Of a DNA stretch of 64,000 nt, positions 37,898 through 51,896 are shown piece by piece. This stretch comes from Trichinella spiralis (lineage: Eukaryota; Nematoda; Enoplea; Trichinellida; Trichinellidae). The stretch lies in the NCBI GenBank assembly GCA_000181795.3, contig CM012955.1, positions 10,799,976 to 10,863,975 on the forward strand, read 5' to 3'. A program made the position numbers and the translations under genes. The notes beneath the pieces are model-generated. The model had not been told where the DNA came from, did not search any database, and worked only from the letters and a program-made list of their open reading frames with translations. Every line of letters starts with the position of its first letter. The stretch's first letter is position 1.

Positions 37898-39767
37898 ATT
37901 GTTCAGGAGAATATGAAACACCTTTCAGCTTTGAAAATAGTCGCAATTTTTTGATTGTTTTTAGTAAGCTGTATTCAAAATAATGCTAAGCTTTTTAATT
38001 GTACAATTGCTTAAATATAGTTGAAAACTGTGCTTTATATTAATATTTTGGGTATTTTTTTTGTAATTTCTATCCTCTTATAATAATTATAGTAGAAATT
38101 TACGTTCAACATATTGGTAATGTAAAATTCATTTCAGTGATTCCATAGGAAATGAAAAAGTTAAAAATATCCAAATGGCTTATTTATTATTTCTTTAATA
38201 TTAAATGAAGCGTGTGTTGAAATTTCTACTAATTTCATGATTTCAATAGAATGTAGAATAATATATCCACTTTTAGTGAATTTTGTTACATTTATATTTT
38301 GAACAAAAAGAAACGAGTGAAAGAACAAGAAATATAACTACTATACCTTCATAGATGATGATAAATCTTTTATAATTACGCTGCACCAAATCAAATGTGA
38401 CTTATGTTTCGATGCTGCTGCAGAACAGCAGTTTGGTAGATGCAGTTTCGTTTGAAATAAGCTTACATTTATTCATTTCTGTCTATGCTCGCCATATTTG
38501 CACAGCTTGTGTTCTGTTTATACAATATACGGTATGCGTATTTTTGGCGTTCAGATGCGGCTGATAATTTTATAATCTTAATTATCTTTATTTAAAAAAA
38601 TAATAATGAAAATAATTTGTCTTTTTTTAAAATAAAATAAACCTTCAAAGTTCAATTTTCCACATTATCTATTAGTGCAATATGCTGAAGTTACAGAGTT
38701 ATCTATGTAATGCCAAAAAATAGTTATCTCAGTGAGAAAGTGGTGAAAAAGATGTTACTGATTATGTTAAGATTTGAAATCGATGCAAAATTGCTTTTCA
38801 GAATTGAATTTTGATTTCATTTGAAATGCTGGATATTTTTCTTAGAATTATTAATGAAGTTGCGCAATAGTGATAATAATGCAACGGCAACAATGGCAAT
38901 AATTTATTTCCATTTCCAACTTACTGATTAATGAAAATAAGACATAGTTTTGAAAATTTTTGATTAATAGTGTTTCTTTTTGCACTTCTTCTCAGCTTAG
39001 CAGTACACTGATAAATGATAAATATTGTATGAGATAATTGGAAAATGAATTCTTTTCCCTTCAATTCAGCAACAAATATATTGGCAAGCAGAAATGGCGC
39101 TGCAAATTTAATGTTGCTCTTATGCATATGATATTAAAGAGTTTTTTTTTCAGAAAATTAATCTTCATCTTTGTCAACGCGTTGTTGTGATAATAGGGAA
39201 AATATTGAATTTTTCCATTTTCTGCATTTGTAAAACTGTAAATGATAAATGGAGAATGATGTGAAAATGTTTTATCATTAATTTTCAAATAGAAGGTGTG
39301 CTGAAGGGACCTGGAACAACAGTTCGATTTTTGCACCTCTGAGTGAAATAATAATGAATGAATCTTTTAATATTAATTGCGTGTCAGTATTAATACTGTG
39401 AAATATTTTCAAAGCCCATTAACGAATTCTGACACAGTTGACACACGTGAGCCGGTAGTAGCATCATTTATGCTTTTCATATCTTTTCAAAATAAGCAGA
39501 AGTGAAACCTTTTGCCCATTGTCAACTGGGCTCGTGTACGTACGTACGTGGTGTGTGTACTTTAACTTGTTATCAATATCCATTATTGCCAAGCGGTCTT
39601 TTTCGGTACCTCTGGAGAGAATTGTGAAATTGATTCAAAAACTAATATTATTTGCTAATGCAAAACGTCGACAATGGCACGTTGCTGTTGTTGAAAATTC
39701 AATACCAATAGCTGCACCAATGGAGGAGGGTTGTATTCAAAAATTGCAACCCTCTTGCCTCCCTCTT

Positions 39768-39785
39768 CCCCCCCCCCCACCCCCA
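39768..39785. repeat. Poly-C tract
   Basis: An 11-base C homopolymer followed by shorter C runs, unusual in such AT-rich DNA. Tract length may also be a sequencing artefact. Confidence 0.8.
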
Positions 39786-40053
39786 CTTCTTTGACCATTG
39801 GAACAAGCGCCAACTTTTCAACTCGTTTCAATCGTCTCCTCTCCACTGCCGCAGGCGCTGAGTTTGTAGAATAAATTAATTCATTTATTAAGTATGCAAC
39901 AACAACACCAAAGGTGTAATTTTTTTCTCTTTTACTCAGCAGCTAGCTTATCATACACGATAAATAGTTGTGCTGTGTTTGACAAAAGCAAACCAATTAT
40001 ATGCATGATAGGCGGCACAGTTCGTTTTACTCTGTCAACTATTAAAAAAGAAT

Positions 40054-40076
40054 ATATTATATTATATTATATTATT
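40054..40076. repeat. ATTAT pentanucleotide microsatellite
   Basis: Four to five tandem copies of a TATAT/ATTAT unit in the gene-poor region. A similar pentanucleotide (ATAAT) run occurs in the SLC4 gene at 58816. Confidence 0.75.
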
Positions 40077-43000
40077 AATTGTAGCATTCATTTTTAATAA
40101 ATCGTAACCAAAGTCTGATTTGTTTGTGGAATTGGTTTTGCATCTTTTGGCATTCTACTTGTTATATTTATTTAAAACAATAAAAATATTATTGGATCAC
40201 AGTTAGTCAAAATTAGCAATATTCTACAATGCAAATGGGCATCTGTGCAAAAATCTTCAGCTGTGATAGATACATTTCGTTAGTTTCGTTTTATGTTATT
40301 TTCTTCATTTTGAATCGTGTGCAATACTTGAGGCAGGTACGTGAAATGGTACATATCTGTTGTGTACTTGTTAGTTGCACAGAAGTAATCGGCAACACTT
40401 CCGTTTATGTAAATCACATAAAGTAAGTCAATTTAATGATCTGTCGCAGTTGTTTATAAATTGAGATAAAATGCTTGAATTGACATAAATTTATTCATTC
40501 ATTGGTGTTGGTTTTACTTCGTATCGCAGTTCACTGACCACTTTTAATTCATAATCTTATACTGAGGAATCTGGTGGCAGTTTTTAATCGAGCAAAATTC
40601 ATTTTTATTAATTCTAATTTATTTGCACAATGCTGACCAAATTTGTGCAAAAGTGACATTGAAAAATTTTCAAACATGATTGAATATTTAATTTCATGCG
40701 TTTTTTTTCTTCTTATCAATTTGATCTTCAGCTCGTGGTTTTGTGTAAATTTAATCGTAGATTATCCGAGAAATTTTGTTTTTCTTGTTCATTTCTTTTA
40801 CAACTGATATGAATAGAATTATTATTACAACAGTTGAAGGGCAAGGGAATTTGCATGAAAATGTTCATTATTATCATATTTTACACTGAATAAATAATGC
40901 TTATCCAATAATTGAAATTGGTTTCATTGTAATGAATTTGTTTCATGGCCGTTGCTCTCGTTTCAATTCGCATTAAATTCAAATTAGTGCAACAGTTGAA
41001 ATATTACTAATAAATAATGAATTTCTGAATATTTATTTAAAGGAAATACTGAATAAAAATTTCACTTCAACATCTCATATTTGGTTTTAAACTTGTTCAT
41101 CATAAAACGGTGAGTAATTTGTAAACGAAATTCTTTTACTTTAATATATAAACAGTAAGCATTGGTCGATTTGATTACTAACACTACTACTGTATGCTCA
41201 CATTGCAGTACTCTTTGGCATTCTCGAACTTGGCGACTCTTTTGAAATTTTATTTACTTAATTCTAACAAAAATTCTAGAAATATCAGCTTTTAGAAGAG
41301 CCATAAAATTTTGAAAAAAATTAATCTTTGATAATATTTCTACATCTCTGCATAGCTGGGCAAATATTCAACTGCAAGTGTCTGGGATTCATTTTATTGT
41401 TATTTATTTCAATCAAGTAGCTTATTCTCAGTTGTTAGGAAATATAATCCACAGGAGAATATTCGTTTTCTGATTTGAATTTTGCCATCATAAATATAAT
41501 TACTATATTTATCAATTTATCTGATTGCTTTTACTGAATTCATCTTTTGCGTGCACACTTCTAAACAAATTTTATTCTCTTTTTATTAAAAAAAACAATC
41601 TTTATATTTCAGTGAAAATTTTGAATTCATTTTACAGATATATGCATTTATGGAATGTTTTCTTGGTGAACGTTGATTTCAAATCATTCAATGTTAATAA
41701 TATTTTAGTAGTTTGTAAATTTAAATTCTTTTTCATATCGTATGAATATGAATAATTTTTTCAAATGTATATGCTTCATTTTTTGATGTGATAAAGCAAG
41801 CTGGAAGCTAATTCCGAATTTTGTTCAACTGGTTTAGATTTTCAAATCGAAACAATTGATCAATCAGTACAGTTCGATTGATTAATTCAAAAAGCTGTTG
41901 AATTATTTTAATGATTACAAATTATTACGTTTCCAATTGTGATTAGCCATGCAAATTAAATTTGCATTCATTTCTATAATTTATCTGATATTGCATTATT
42001 CTTCTGTGCCTGCTATATTTATTATATTATGTTTTATTTTGTCAAGGGTAATTTTGAATTGAATTTCATTGCCGTACATATACATGTATCAGTTAGATTG
42101 TAATGATTATATCAGTTGAATGTATTATTTTAACAGATTTATTTATAAATCTTGAAATGCGGATACTGATTCTTTCTCCTTTTTTTCCGCTACTTTTAAA
42201 ATTACTGCTTCGTAATTACAATATTGAACGCTATAAAAGCGTTGAAAGGCATCTTTCATCATTGAAAATAAATGACTATTAAACTTATCAAGATGAATCC
42301 TTATAACTGCCATAGATTATGATAATTTCTTTTTTCTGTTTCGGCTCAAACTGTGCGATTCAATATTTTCGTTTTGCCGGATATTGTTGTTGAAAATTAC
42401 TTTTTCTATTCTATATAAAATTCTTTGAACTTTTCATCTTTTTTCGTCATTCAGTATTATTTATTATGAGCGGAAAAAAGTGATCTTTAAAACGGACATT
42501 TTATGAGGTATGAATTTTGTTAAAAAGTTCGATCATCTATATATTTACTTTGTTTTGAAGGCCATTTCAAATTATCCTGTTTGAGAAAATTTATTTCAAC
42601 AGCAAAGTTTGTAAAATTGCAATAAATTGTTCAGTTCTGTTCGATTTTTGCAACTGCAGCGCATGCATGTTTTTGTTGAGAGAATTGAATTGCATGCACT
42701 GAACATGTTGAGATGGAAATTCTCTGCTATGCATTGTTGTTGCTGATCACAGTGATAGCAGCTGCATTTTAATATTTTGTGTTTCAAGAAAAAATGCTAC
42801 TGCTGAGAATGAAAGTTTTAATAGAAAATTAACATATAATACATTTGTAAACTTAATTTTGCATAATAACAAGTGCAAATTTCTATATGAAATTATTGAC
42901 AATATTATATAACAATGCGGAAGAAATAAATGAAAACAGCAAGCCAATTGCATTTGTTGAATGATTAGAGGAATCGTAAACGATGTGAAGTGCAGAGTTC

Positions 43001-45842
43001 TGTTTATCACTTTAAACAGAATATGATTTATTAAGCATTTCATAATTTTTACATTTAGATTATTGGAATTTTGTTCTTCTGTTTATGCATATAATTGTAT
43101 GTGAAAAATTTATTTTAAATGCGTTGCAATTTTTGAAATTTTGCTAAATTTTTCCACCTGAGCTTGAAGGATTGTTTCGATTTTTATTGAAACATTTTTC
43201 AATTTTCATTTATACATGTATGTGTGCGCATTGTCTAGAACAGGGAGATGTAGAAATAAAATAATTTAGACGGCAAATCGATGTGTTGCCCTTTTTATCG
43301 ATTATGTGTATGCTTTAGCGATTCTAGAGGCTGATTTGACTCGTTTGTCAGCTTCATGCCGACTGTATTTTAATCGATGCTTTAACTGAACTGAAAATCT
43401 GCCCTTTCATGAATCCACTCTGTGAATTAGTTGTTCTGAATGCTTTTATTCGATCATAATCAAAAGAGTACACGCATCAACAATCATTTGCCCAAGAAAT
43501 TTAAATGTAAAAATTTTTCCATTGGATCCAATTACACATCTGTTATCAAGAATGTTACTTTGGTCTTAATCTGAACTCTGAAACATATCTCTGTCCAGTA
43601 ACGTGGAATGAAACTTTAATACCAACTTGCATTATTCATTATTTACACTATAGCGTGACTTTCTTTGCTTAGTTTAGATCTAATTTAGTGTTGATCGAAA
43701 AATGGTTAAAAATTATTCAATGTTGTTCATGCCACTACAACTGCTAATTTGAAATGGAAACTTTTTTTGAATCACTTTATGATAGCCAGGTTAAAATTAT
43801 ATTTTTTTGAACATCTTATAGATGTGAAGTGCAGAATCACATTTAATTCAGCTTGTAAAGCAGTTATTCATATGATGTTTGGGCAAAGTAATTGTAAAAT
43901 TTGGTAAATGAGAAATTTATTTGTAATTTTTGAAAAACAAATTTTTTTTCTCAAAATTGGAATGTTTAAAGATTGATGCTGTTGGTGAAGTTCAATTTTG
44001 TTAAATTTACAAAGTAGACTTTATTCAAAAATTAATATTTGTGTGAAGATTTAAGAAAAACTTCGTAATATTTCCGTTATACATTTATTATAAATGCCAT
44101 TAAAAAATTGTAAACTAATTTTTCATCCTTGGCAATTTGATGATTGAACTGGAAGCTTTTTCAGTTGAATTAATGTCTATTTATTTATTTGCAAATTATC
44201 ACTTTTGCTGTACACATCTGTGTATATGTAGTGGTTCTTTTTTTTGCACATCATCAAAGAGTGCTTGTGCACCAAGTGCAAACATTTAAAGCATTTTATG
44301 AATAATGTCTGAATTTTGTTATCAAAATCACGGAGCTTAGAATCAATTATATTCACTACATGTGGTAGAAGTAGCTTAACTTCTTTGAAAACAAAATTGT
44401 TTCTTGTGTCACGAACTTATGCTTTCAGGATTGAAATGTGATGAAATTGCAAACAATGCAATTTGCAAGTTTTACTGATGAATAATAATAATATCATGCG
44501 TACGTAAATGATGCATTATTTTAAAAGTTTAAAATGCACAATTAAATGATGTTTATATTTATTTGCACAGTATCCAGTTCTTGTGAAAAGTGAATATATT
44601 ATATAGTGAATTTTCAGAGATCAGTTCAGCAGTGTATTTTGTTTTAAAATCCATTTCAATTGTCAAATTTACCAGATTTTACAAGTTGAATAAATATTTT
44701 GTACGTTGCAACCTGTCAGTATGGATAATTTATTGTGGGCCAGTTTATTTTAACTGGACTTTGTGCGCTTTTCAAGATTGCAGGTTTTCTAAAACTGTTT
44801 TTCCACGCATCCCACTCAGCATGCGGATTTTAGCTACGGGTAGAAAACTTCAGTTGCTGGTCGAAGAGTTCATTATTTACAATTGACTGTTTGTGATTGT
44901 TGGAGATGTTTGCCAATGTGCATTAGGTTGAAAATTGCCAATTCACATTCAGTCAATTTCATTATAGTTTACGGTTTATTATGCAATAGATGCTTATCTG
45001 TTGAAAGATAATTTTGCGAAACAGAGAAATTTTCACGCAACTCTGCAAGAGCATTGTTCTTGAATTTGTGCTTATTAATTAATTAATATTTACATGACTG
45101 ATCAACGCTTGACCAACTTGGACTACTTTACGGCTATTCGGATGGGGAATAAGTGAAATTTGAATAATTAAATACTAATAAATACTATTATAATAAATAT
45201 TCAATAAGGGAACGTTAAAATTGAAAGTTCAAAAGATTGCCAGAATTTTGTTAGCATTGTTGTTTTAATTCTCCCAATTTATGCAAATGATCTTTTCACG
45301 TGGCATTTATTTTTGTCATGAATCACTGTAAAATAAGGTATTATTATTATTATTTCTTCATGTTGCGCCAATTTATCCAATGTCTGATGCTGTTGAGCAA
45401 AGTTGAAAAAAACGTGTTTGCTCAAGTAAAATGTAAAATGCGAACATTAAAAAGATTTTTTTGAATAAATTTTGATGAAGCTTTTTTTCTTTTTCAACAT
45501 CACTTAGACGTAGTATTGTTATTATTATTATTCAAATGCTCTGCTCTTTCCTGATTTGTCATGATTTTTTTCCTTTTTCAAAAATCGACTGATTCAGCGA
45601 AATATATATTTTTTCCTTTTTGGTTGCTATTAGTATTTCTTCTGTTGAAAATGTTCTTCAATGCCATTATTCAAAGTGTAATTGTTGAAAATGCGTAATG
45701 CGATAGTTTTTCATTTCTGCGCAGTTATAATTTTAAATTTAAACATTCAACAGGAGGCACATTCTGACACCAATAGACCGCAGTTGCTTTATTGATGCTG
45801 GTGACGTATATTAAGATGATGGCTAGCGAAGCAAACCCTTCT

Positions 45843-45854
45843 CCCCCCCCCCCC
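45843..45854. repeat. Poly-C tract
   Basis: A 12-base C homopolymer followed shortly by an A run. It is the second such tract in the gene-poor region. Confidence 0.85.
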
Positions 45855-47135
45855 TATCCAAAAAAAATAAAAGACCATCAACAACATTCTTCTAAGTTGT
45901 TATTTAAAAGAGCATACAATAGGATGCGATGATGACAGGGTTTCTGATTCATTGCAATTCTTTTATTATGATCATCACCAGGCATGTAGGTAGGCGTCTG
46001 GACGATGGCATTTTAACCTGATACCGGTCGTTGTTCTTCTGTTTCAACTTCTGTAGTATCTGGGTTGGTGTTGTCAGTACTTTTGCATGGAAAAAATGTT
46101 TCCAATAAATCGTGAACAATACTAAACGACCACTGTTCTTTTGTGTGACCTCTGTACAAAACCATTTACTGCAACATTGACATTAAATTATTCCGTTTGT
46201 GACTAATTTAAGAAGTTTCCGTCAAGGTAAAAAGCGGCAATATTGGATATATTTGTGGCTGGTGAAAAGGAAAATTTCCATTTTATCTTGAAACAGCAGT
46301 AGTGAACATTCATTTTTCAATCGACTTCTCTGATCAAGGTGAGTGAATGAAAATTACCTTTTAAAATGAAACAAAAAAATTGCGATTGTTCTTTTTTGCA
46401 TTTTCCCAACTGTGCAATGTGCACCTTGGCTAATATGTTTTTGCTTCGCAAGTTGTAAAGAATAGGAAAAAGGTTAAACTTCACTTGCATGTATAGTACT
46501 GATATGATTATGATTATTATCATCACCATTGCTAGTGTTTTCCATCTAATGGGTGAAGATGAAATGAAAATTATTATTAGAACCTTCGCAACAACGCCAA
46601 ACATACTGTGGCAACACGTGAGAAGTTCGATTAATTTCATTTTATTTTTTTGTTTGTCCACTAGTAGTATTTTATCCCGAAGCATTTTCGAAATACTGCT
46701 TGTCTGATTTTTGAAGCTCACACTGCTCAGCAGCAACAGCAGCTGCTGCTTCATCACATTGTTCAACTTTTGATCTTCAGACACTGAACACGTATGAATT
46801 GTGCAGAGATGGATGAAATGGAATAAATTCTTCTTTGAAAAATTGAAGAAAATTCAATCAATATTTTAAGAAGAAGAAGAAGAAGAAGTATATAGCATTA
46901 TATAAATGAGCTTTCTACTTAATTTTTCTGATTTTCCAAAAGAGTTGACGTTTTCATAAAAAGCAAGAAAGCTTTTATAAAATGGAATTGTTGTTGTTAG
47001 AAGATTTGCACAACAATTTATTTTATTTTTCTTATTCATTCTATTTCTTTTCTGTTGATAGCTTTCATTGGAACATTGTCTGATTTTGTTTGAACACATG
47101 TTTCATCAACGAGAGAGCTCATGAGAATAGTAATG

Positions 47136-47170
47136 GTAGTAGTAGTAGTACTAGTAGTAGGAGTAGTAAT
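47136..47170. repeat. TAG trinucleotide microsatellite
   Basis: Imperfect run of GTA/TAG units of about 35 bases at the edge of a GC-richer island. Confidence 0.85.
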
Positions 47171-49484
47171 ATGTCTCGTATTATCCATTAGATCAGCAAC
47201 CGGCAACAGAGGTAGGGGTAGTAGTGATTTTTGCATTTTGCCACTGGCTTATTAGATAAGCAGGCACGTGCACGCGCAAGAACGCACACACAGCTCTAGT
47301 ATCGACTAGCAGGGGATGATTCACTTTTCAAATTGGCCAACTAAAGCAGTGCAAAGCAAAAGAGAGAAACTTTTGCAAATTTGAACAAGTGATCACATCG
47401 TTTCGTTCCACGTTGGCACTTATGGAGGATGAAGAATGTTGTTGGTTTGGTTTTTCTTTTTTTTTCACTTTTCTCTTAGACAAAATTAGCCGGAGAAATA
47501 ATCCCAACGGCAAAGTAGTATTGATTTCAAATGGCTGATGTTGTTCTATTCGGACACACATCACTGGAAATAATCCAACTCGTCGGTGAATGCTGCTCTT
47601 GCGAAGCGGCAGGACCTCGAGTGAGTCTAGTTGTTCGTCGTCATTCAGCAAAACTGAGCTTCTAGTAAATTGTCTAATGAAAAAAAAAAAAGAAATTTCA
47701 ACGTTCATCTGATGATCACTGTCACATTTGAATAAGTGGTGAGAACATTTTCCAGCCACAAATTTCCATCATCCAGTGCTTAATGTGAAATTAATGGATT
47801 GCTGTATAATTTTTGTTTAGCTCTGCAATTTTCAATGTAAAACTTGTTCCCTTATTTAGTTACTGATGTTGGGAATTATTATTATAGACTTTGCCAGTCA
47901 CAGGAGATATTATTTCACATGTATATCTATCTGTGTGTGCGTGTGTACATATACGAATTATATTGTTTTTATTTGCAAAATTTGTCTTATGTGTATGAAT
48001 GTGTGAAATGAATTACAATGAATAATTGTGACAATGATTCGTGTGATTCAGAATTAGAAAGTGATGGAATGATGGAAAATAGATAGAAATTGATAGATAT
48101 ATCGTTTGCGTTCATCAAGGTTGGTCTAGTGGAGCTGTGAAACGTATGATTCGGTTTTTTTTGTTGGCAGTTAGCTAGCTACATGATAACGCGAGCTGGT
48201 GGCAAAGAGAGGGAAAGCAAATAAGGAAGATGATTGATTTGCATTTTTCAGATCTATCTGTGAATATAATAACATGAGAAGTTGTAGTAAACTGATAAAC
48301 ATGTTTCAGGAAATAATAAAGGAAATGTTGTCTGTTAGTCCAATTAATTGAACTTCCTTCTGCCTCTCCAGGCAAATGTGACCTTGCATGTTCATGTTCT
48401 TTGAGAACAAAGAAGCGGTTGCCTCTCTCTTCAGTGACCTAGCTTGGCAGTGTGGAGCCTGTTCTGCGGCTTGTTTCTACGTGAAAGCTTATTTTTCAAT
48501 CACTTTAAAGTATCCAAGCCGGTGGTAAATACTGTTCATTTGTTTACCAGTAAATAGCAAATCAAGCTGCATAGTCAGCCTTCAAATTGCAAGTAATGTT
48601 GCAAGTAGGTCAGTTAGCTACTATACGATGTCGATAAATGAGGAAGATAAATGCTATTTGTGCAAGATATTGTCTTTCATGTATTGTCTCTTCTACAGCA
48701 TACCTGTGAGAAAGTGTGAAATTTTGCTAAAAAAGCATTGTTTAGTCGATTTGGAAACTTTGTAGAAAATTTTCAAACTGGCGACTTCAACTGCAACTGT
48801 AATGCATTATGATGTATAATTTATGGCATGCAGTTTGGGAAATTGGTCACATCATTGAAGGTACATTATATTATGATTCAATTTGTGTCAATTCGGATCA
48901 GTTCTTCAGTAACAGATGACACATGCAGTGAGTGATAGGCGAATGGGATAGTATTATTGTTTGCTGACTTGGGTTTTTGTTCAGTATTGAATTTACGGCA
49001 AGTTTTGACTAGCAATTTTACTTTTGAGGAGACTATTTTGGCAAGATCGAAGAAGAAGCAGCAGCGGCAGCAGCTCTGTTATTGAAAGTAATCAAGTTGA
49101 ACAATAGTAATAATAATAGTTCGTTGTTCGTCATTTTTTCCTTTGTAATATTCGATTACTATTTTCTTCAGCTCTACAATTTAATAATTTCTTTTTTGTT
49201 TAGCAATAATAGCACCAAGAAAAATGATGATGTTTTTGAGGAGTTCGAATTTGTTTCTTTTTTTTTCAAAATTTTAAAAGTTATTTTTGTCGCATGCTGT
49301 TCAGTAGAATGCTTGTAATAAGACAAAGTCTTTGTGTGTAGATAATTAGATAATTTCAAACCGCACCGCACAGCTGGTGAAATTTTACCATCGATTTGCC
49401 GTAACTATGTAAATGAAAGGATTAGTGAAAAGTCCACATGTTTTTGTAAGTCGGATGTACTGAAATAAATTGCCCTTTACTAAG

Positions 49485-49486
<2 letters not shown>

Positions 49487-49516
<30 letters not shown>
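49487..49516. repeat. TA dinucleotide microsatellite
   Basis: A (TA)n run of about 30 bases with no interruption. Confidence 0.9.
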
Positions 49517-49517
<1 letters not shown>

Positions 49518-50503
49518 TGTAATGTATGAATTTTTTTTGAAAAATTTCACTAGCAAATAAGAATAAGAATAAGATAGAATTTTTTAATTCTTGTCACCAC
49601 TGCTGTATTAGTGCAGTTATTATCATTATTATTGTAGTAGTAGTTGTTGAAATTTTAACATACAGTACAAATTTTTGAAAATAATAATCAAGCATGTGCA
49701 TTGTAATTTAAATAATGTTGGTTTAAGGAAGATTTTATGGAAATTTCTATCTATTCTTCTTTTTCTTTTTTCCTCTGCTGAAATTAGCCAACTTAATTTG
49801 TTGTCCAGGGCTGATTCTGCTTTAGTGAACGCCGCTAATCATGCAGCTGCGTATGATTTATCGATTTTCAAAGTGTAACTGAGATAGTGGAGAGTTTTGC
49901 AATTCAACGTTCTTTCGATGCAACTTCTTCTTTTACATATATATATATTTCTATGTATATGTTTATTTTTGATTTTATTCTTCTCTTACTTTCAAAAGCA
50001 ACAATTGCATGATATATCAGTTTGGAATTGTTTTACTTGAAAATATCACAAATGAAATTCCATATGAATTTATGCGGTATTTTTGTATTCCAACTGTTTT
50101 TGTTTTCTTATTTTTCCCACATGTAGGCTTTGGAAAATTCTGCTCATTAACATTGTAAGTTATTAGTTGGGAATAGCTAAACAAGAGGTGAAACTTGAGT
50201 ATAAATTACAATTCATATTTTACTTTGAATTTCTTTTTCTTTCACGCACAGAGCAACATATTTTTCACATTCTCCTGTTATTTATTCAATGTTTAGACAA
50301 CAAAGTGTAAAATTTAATTATTATTTATTGAAATATTGTTTATTTGTTTGTTTTTTTATTTCACGTAATAAAGTATAATAATTTGACAATGAAAAAGCGA
50401 GCGATGATGATTCTAGTTGTGAAAATGTTTGCTCAGAGAGCTTACATTTCATTTACATAATAACACCATAGGAAAAATGTAAATGTTACGAAATTTCATC
50501 TAG

Positions 50504-50535
<32 letters not shown>

Positions 50536-50810
50536 CAATGATCTTATCATTAATCATTGTTTGTGCCTCTACGAATAAGTGATGCCAAATTGAATGAAAT
50601 TGAATTTTGTTGGTGCATATGGTAAAATTATTCGCTTGAAAGAAAGTTTATCCATTTTATTGTAGGTTACTTTTTAATGTTGTAATTGTGTACCAAGAGC
50701 TTTGAAATAAGGGAAGTGTTTTCTTTGCCGGCATTTGTTTATTGCATTGGGGTTAAGTAGAAGCGTGCTTCAATGCAGACGACGTCGACGACGATGATGA
50801 TACGCGAATA

Positions 50811-50817
50811 CATGTAC

Positions 50818-50856
<39 letters not shown>

Positions 50857-50868
50857 CATATGTATATT
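50811..50868. repeat. TATATG hexanucleotide repeat
   Basis: About nine tandem copies of a TATATG unit preceded by ACATGTACATG. On both strands the unit resembles ATATAC/GTATAT. Confidence 0.9.
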
Positions 50869-51149
50869 TAGACGGGTTGAAAGTAAGCAGCTGTGATGAT
50901 TACTCATTTATTGCCGCCAACAATGAGCCTTTCGGGCACATTTTCACAATGGTAGTAAGTGGGTAGCTGATGCATTGATTCATTCTTTTCCAAGAATGAA
51001 ATGATGAAAAATAGTTGTTGTTTTTTGATTGTTTGAATGTCTTTTTTCATTGTTTTTTGTGTTACGTTGTTATTGCGTATACTGTTAATTTTTTGTTCTT
51101 TATTGGTGTAGTTTTGAAGTAATTTTTTTGTTCATTTGTTTCATCCATT

Positions 51150-51896
51150 TATTATAATTATAACGAAATGAAAATTATACAGTGTTCTAGTCTACTGTGC
51201 TTCCTTGAGGAGCCGGTGAATTTCCAGAGTTGACTATGGAAATGGTCATCCTAGGTGGCGCTCTCTGTTGGTCACTTGCTGTTGGTCGGGCCTGTTGGCC
51301 ATCGGCTAAATGGAATATTGCAGTGCAAATATTCGGCATCAATCAGTCGATTTGTTCAACGGGCGACGAAAATGTTGTTGCGCTCATAAGCCGTCATTTG
51401 AAAGCAATCCACGCCTTTTCCCTCTTTCTCTCTCTCTCAGTCTCGTCGTGCTAAAATAAGACCGCTTGCTCTGTTAAATTGCTCGAACTGAAAGTTGTGT
51501 TGAACTGAAAACAGCAAACAAACAACCAAACTGATATCAAAATGGAAAAATAACAACAGTACAATTTTTGGGTAGCCAAGACAGTTCCATTTCAGTTTTC
51601 CACTCAGATGAGGAGCTGTTTGTACCTGTGAAAAACCAGCTAACTGACTAGCCGTGTTGAGATGCTTGCAAGCGAGTCGAGATCGTTGTTTATTAATTAA
51701 TTTTGTATTTTTTTTATCGCGACATTTTTTTGTGAATTCAGCTTACAAGTTTTGCTTCGTTTTTATGCCTCATTTTGCGTTTCATTTTTGTTCTTATTTG
51801 AACTGTTGATTATTTCAGGAAATTGGCAGGGCATCGCTGCATTTGCAGTAGAAAATATACAGATCCGGAGTTGACAACTTCATTTCTGTAAAAGAT
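51150..51896 (+). promoter_or_regulatory. Probable promoter and 5' UTR region of the SLC4 gene
   Basis: Base composition becomes less AT-rich from about 51200 to 51480, and a CT-rich run sits at about 51419-51440. A TATTTCAG acceptor ends at 51818, 78 bases before the start codon, indicating a 5' UTR intron or a trans-splice site. A 74-codon frame at 51230-51454 has no recognisable domain and is more likely untranslated. Confidence 0.4.

Larger units (their letters stand above)
36434..51818. other. 15 kb gene-poor stretch upstream of the SLC4 gene
   Basis: No protein-coding gene can be supported on either strand. Frames are short and AT-driven, without domains. It contains TA, GATC, GTAC, TATATG, TAG and C-homopolymer tracts, plus GC-richer islands near 47.1-47.7 kb and 51.2-51.5 kb. 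It may hold distal regulatory DNA, non-coding transcripts or an untranslated first exon of the SLC4 gene; none of these can be shown from sequence alone. Confidence 0.45.

Noticed and set aside
27240-51000. CRISPR arrays, transposons with coding regions, rRNA or tRNA genes
   Set aside because: Looked for and not seen. Repeats are simple microsatellites, no transposase-like frame or terminal inverted repeat was recognised, and no tRNA-like B box had a matching fold. A tRNAscan-SE or RepeatModeler run would be decisive.
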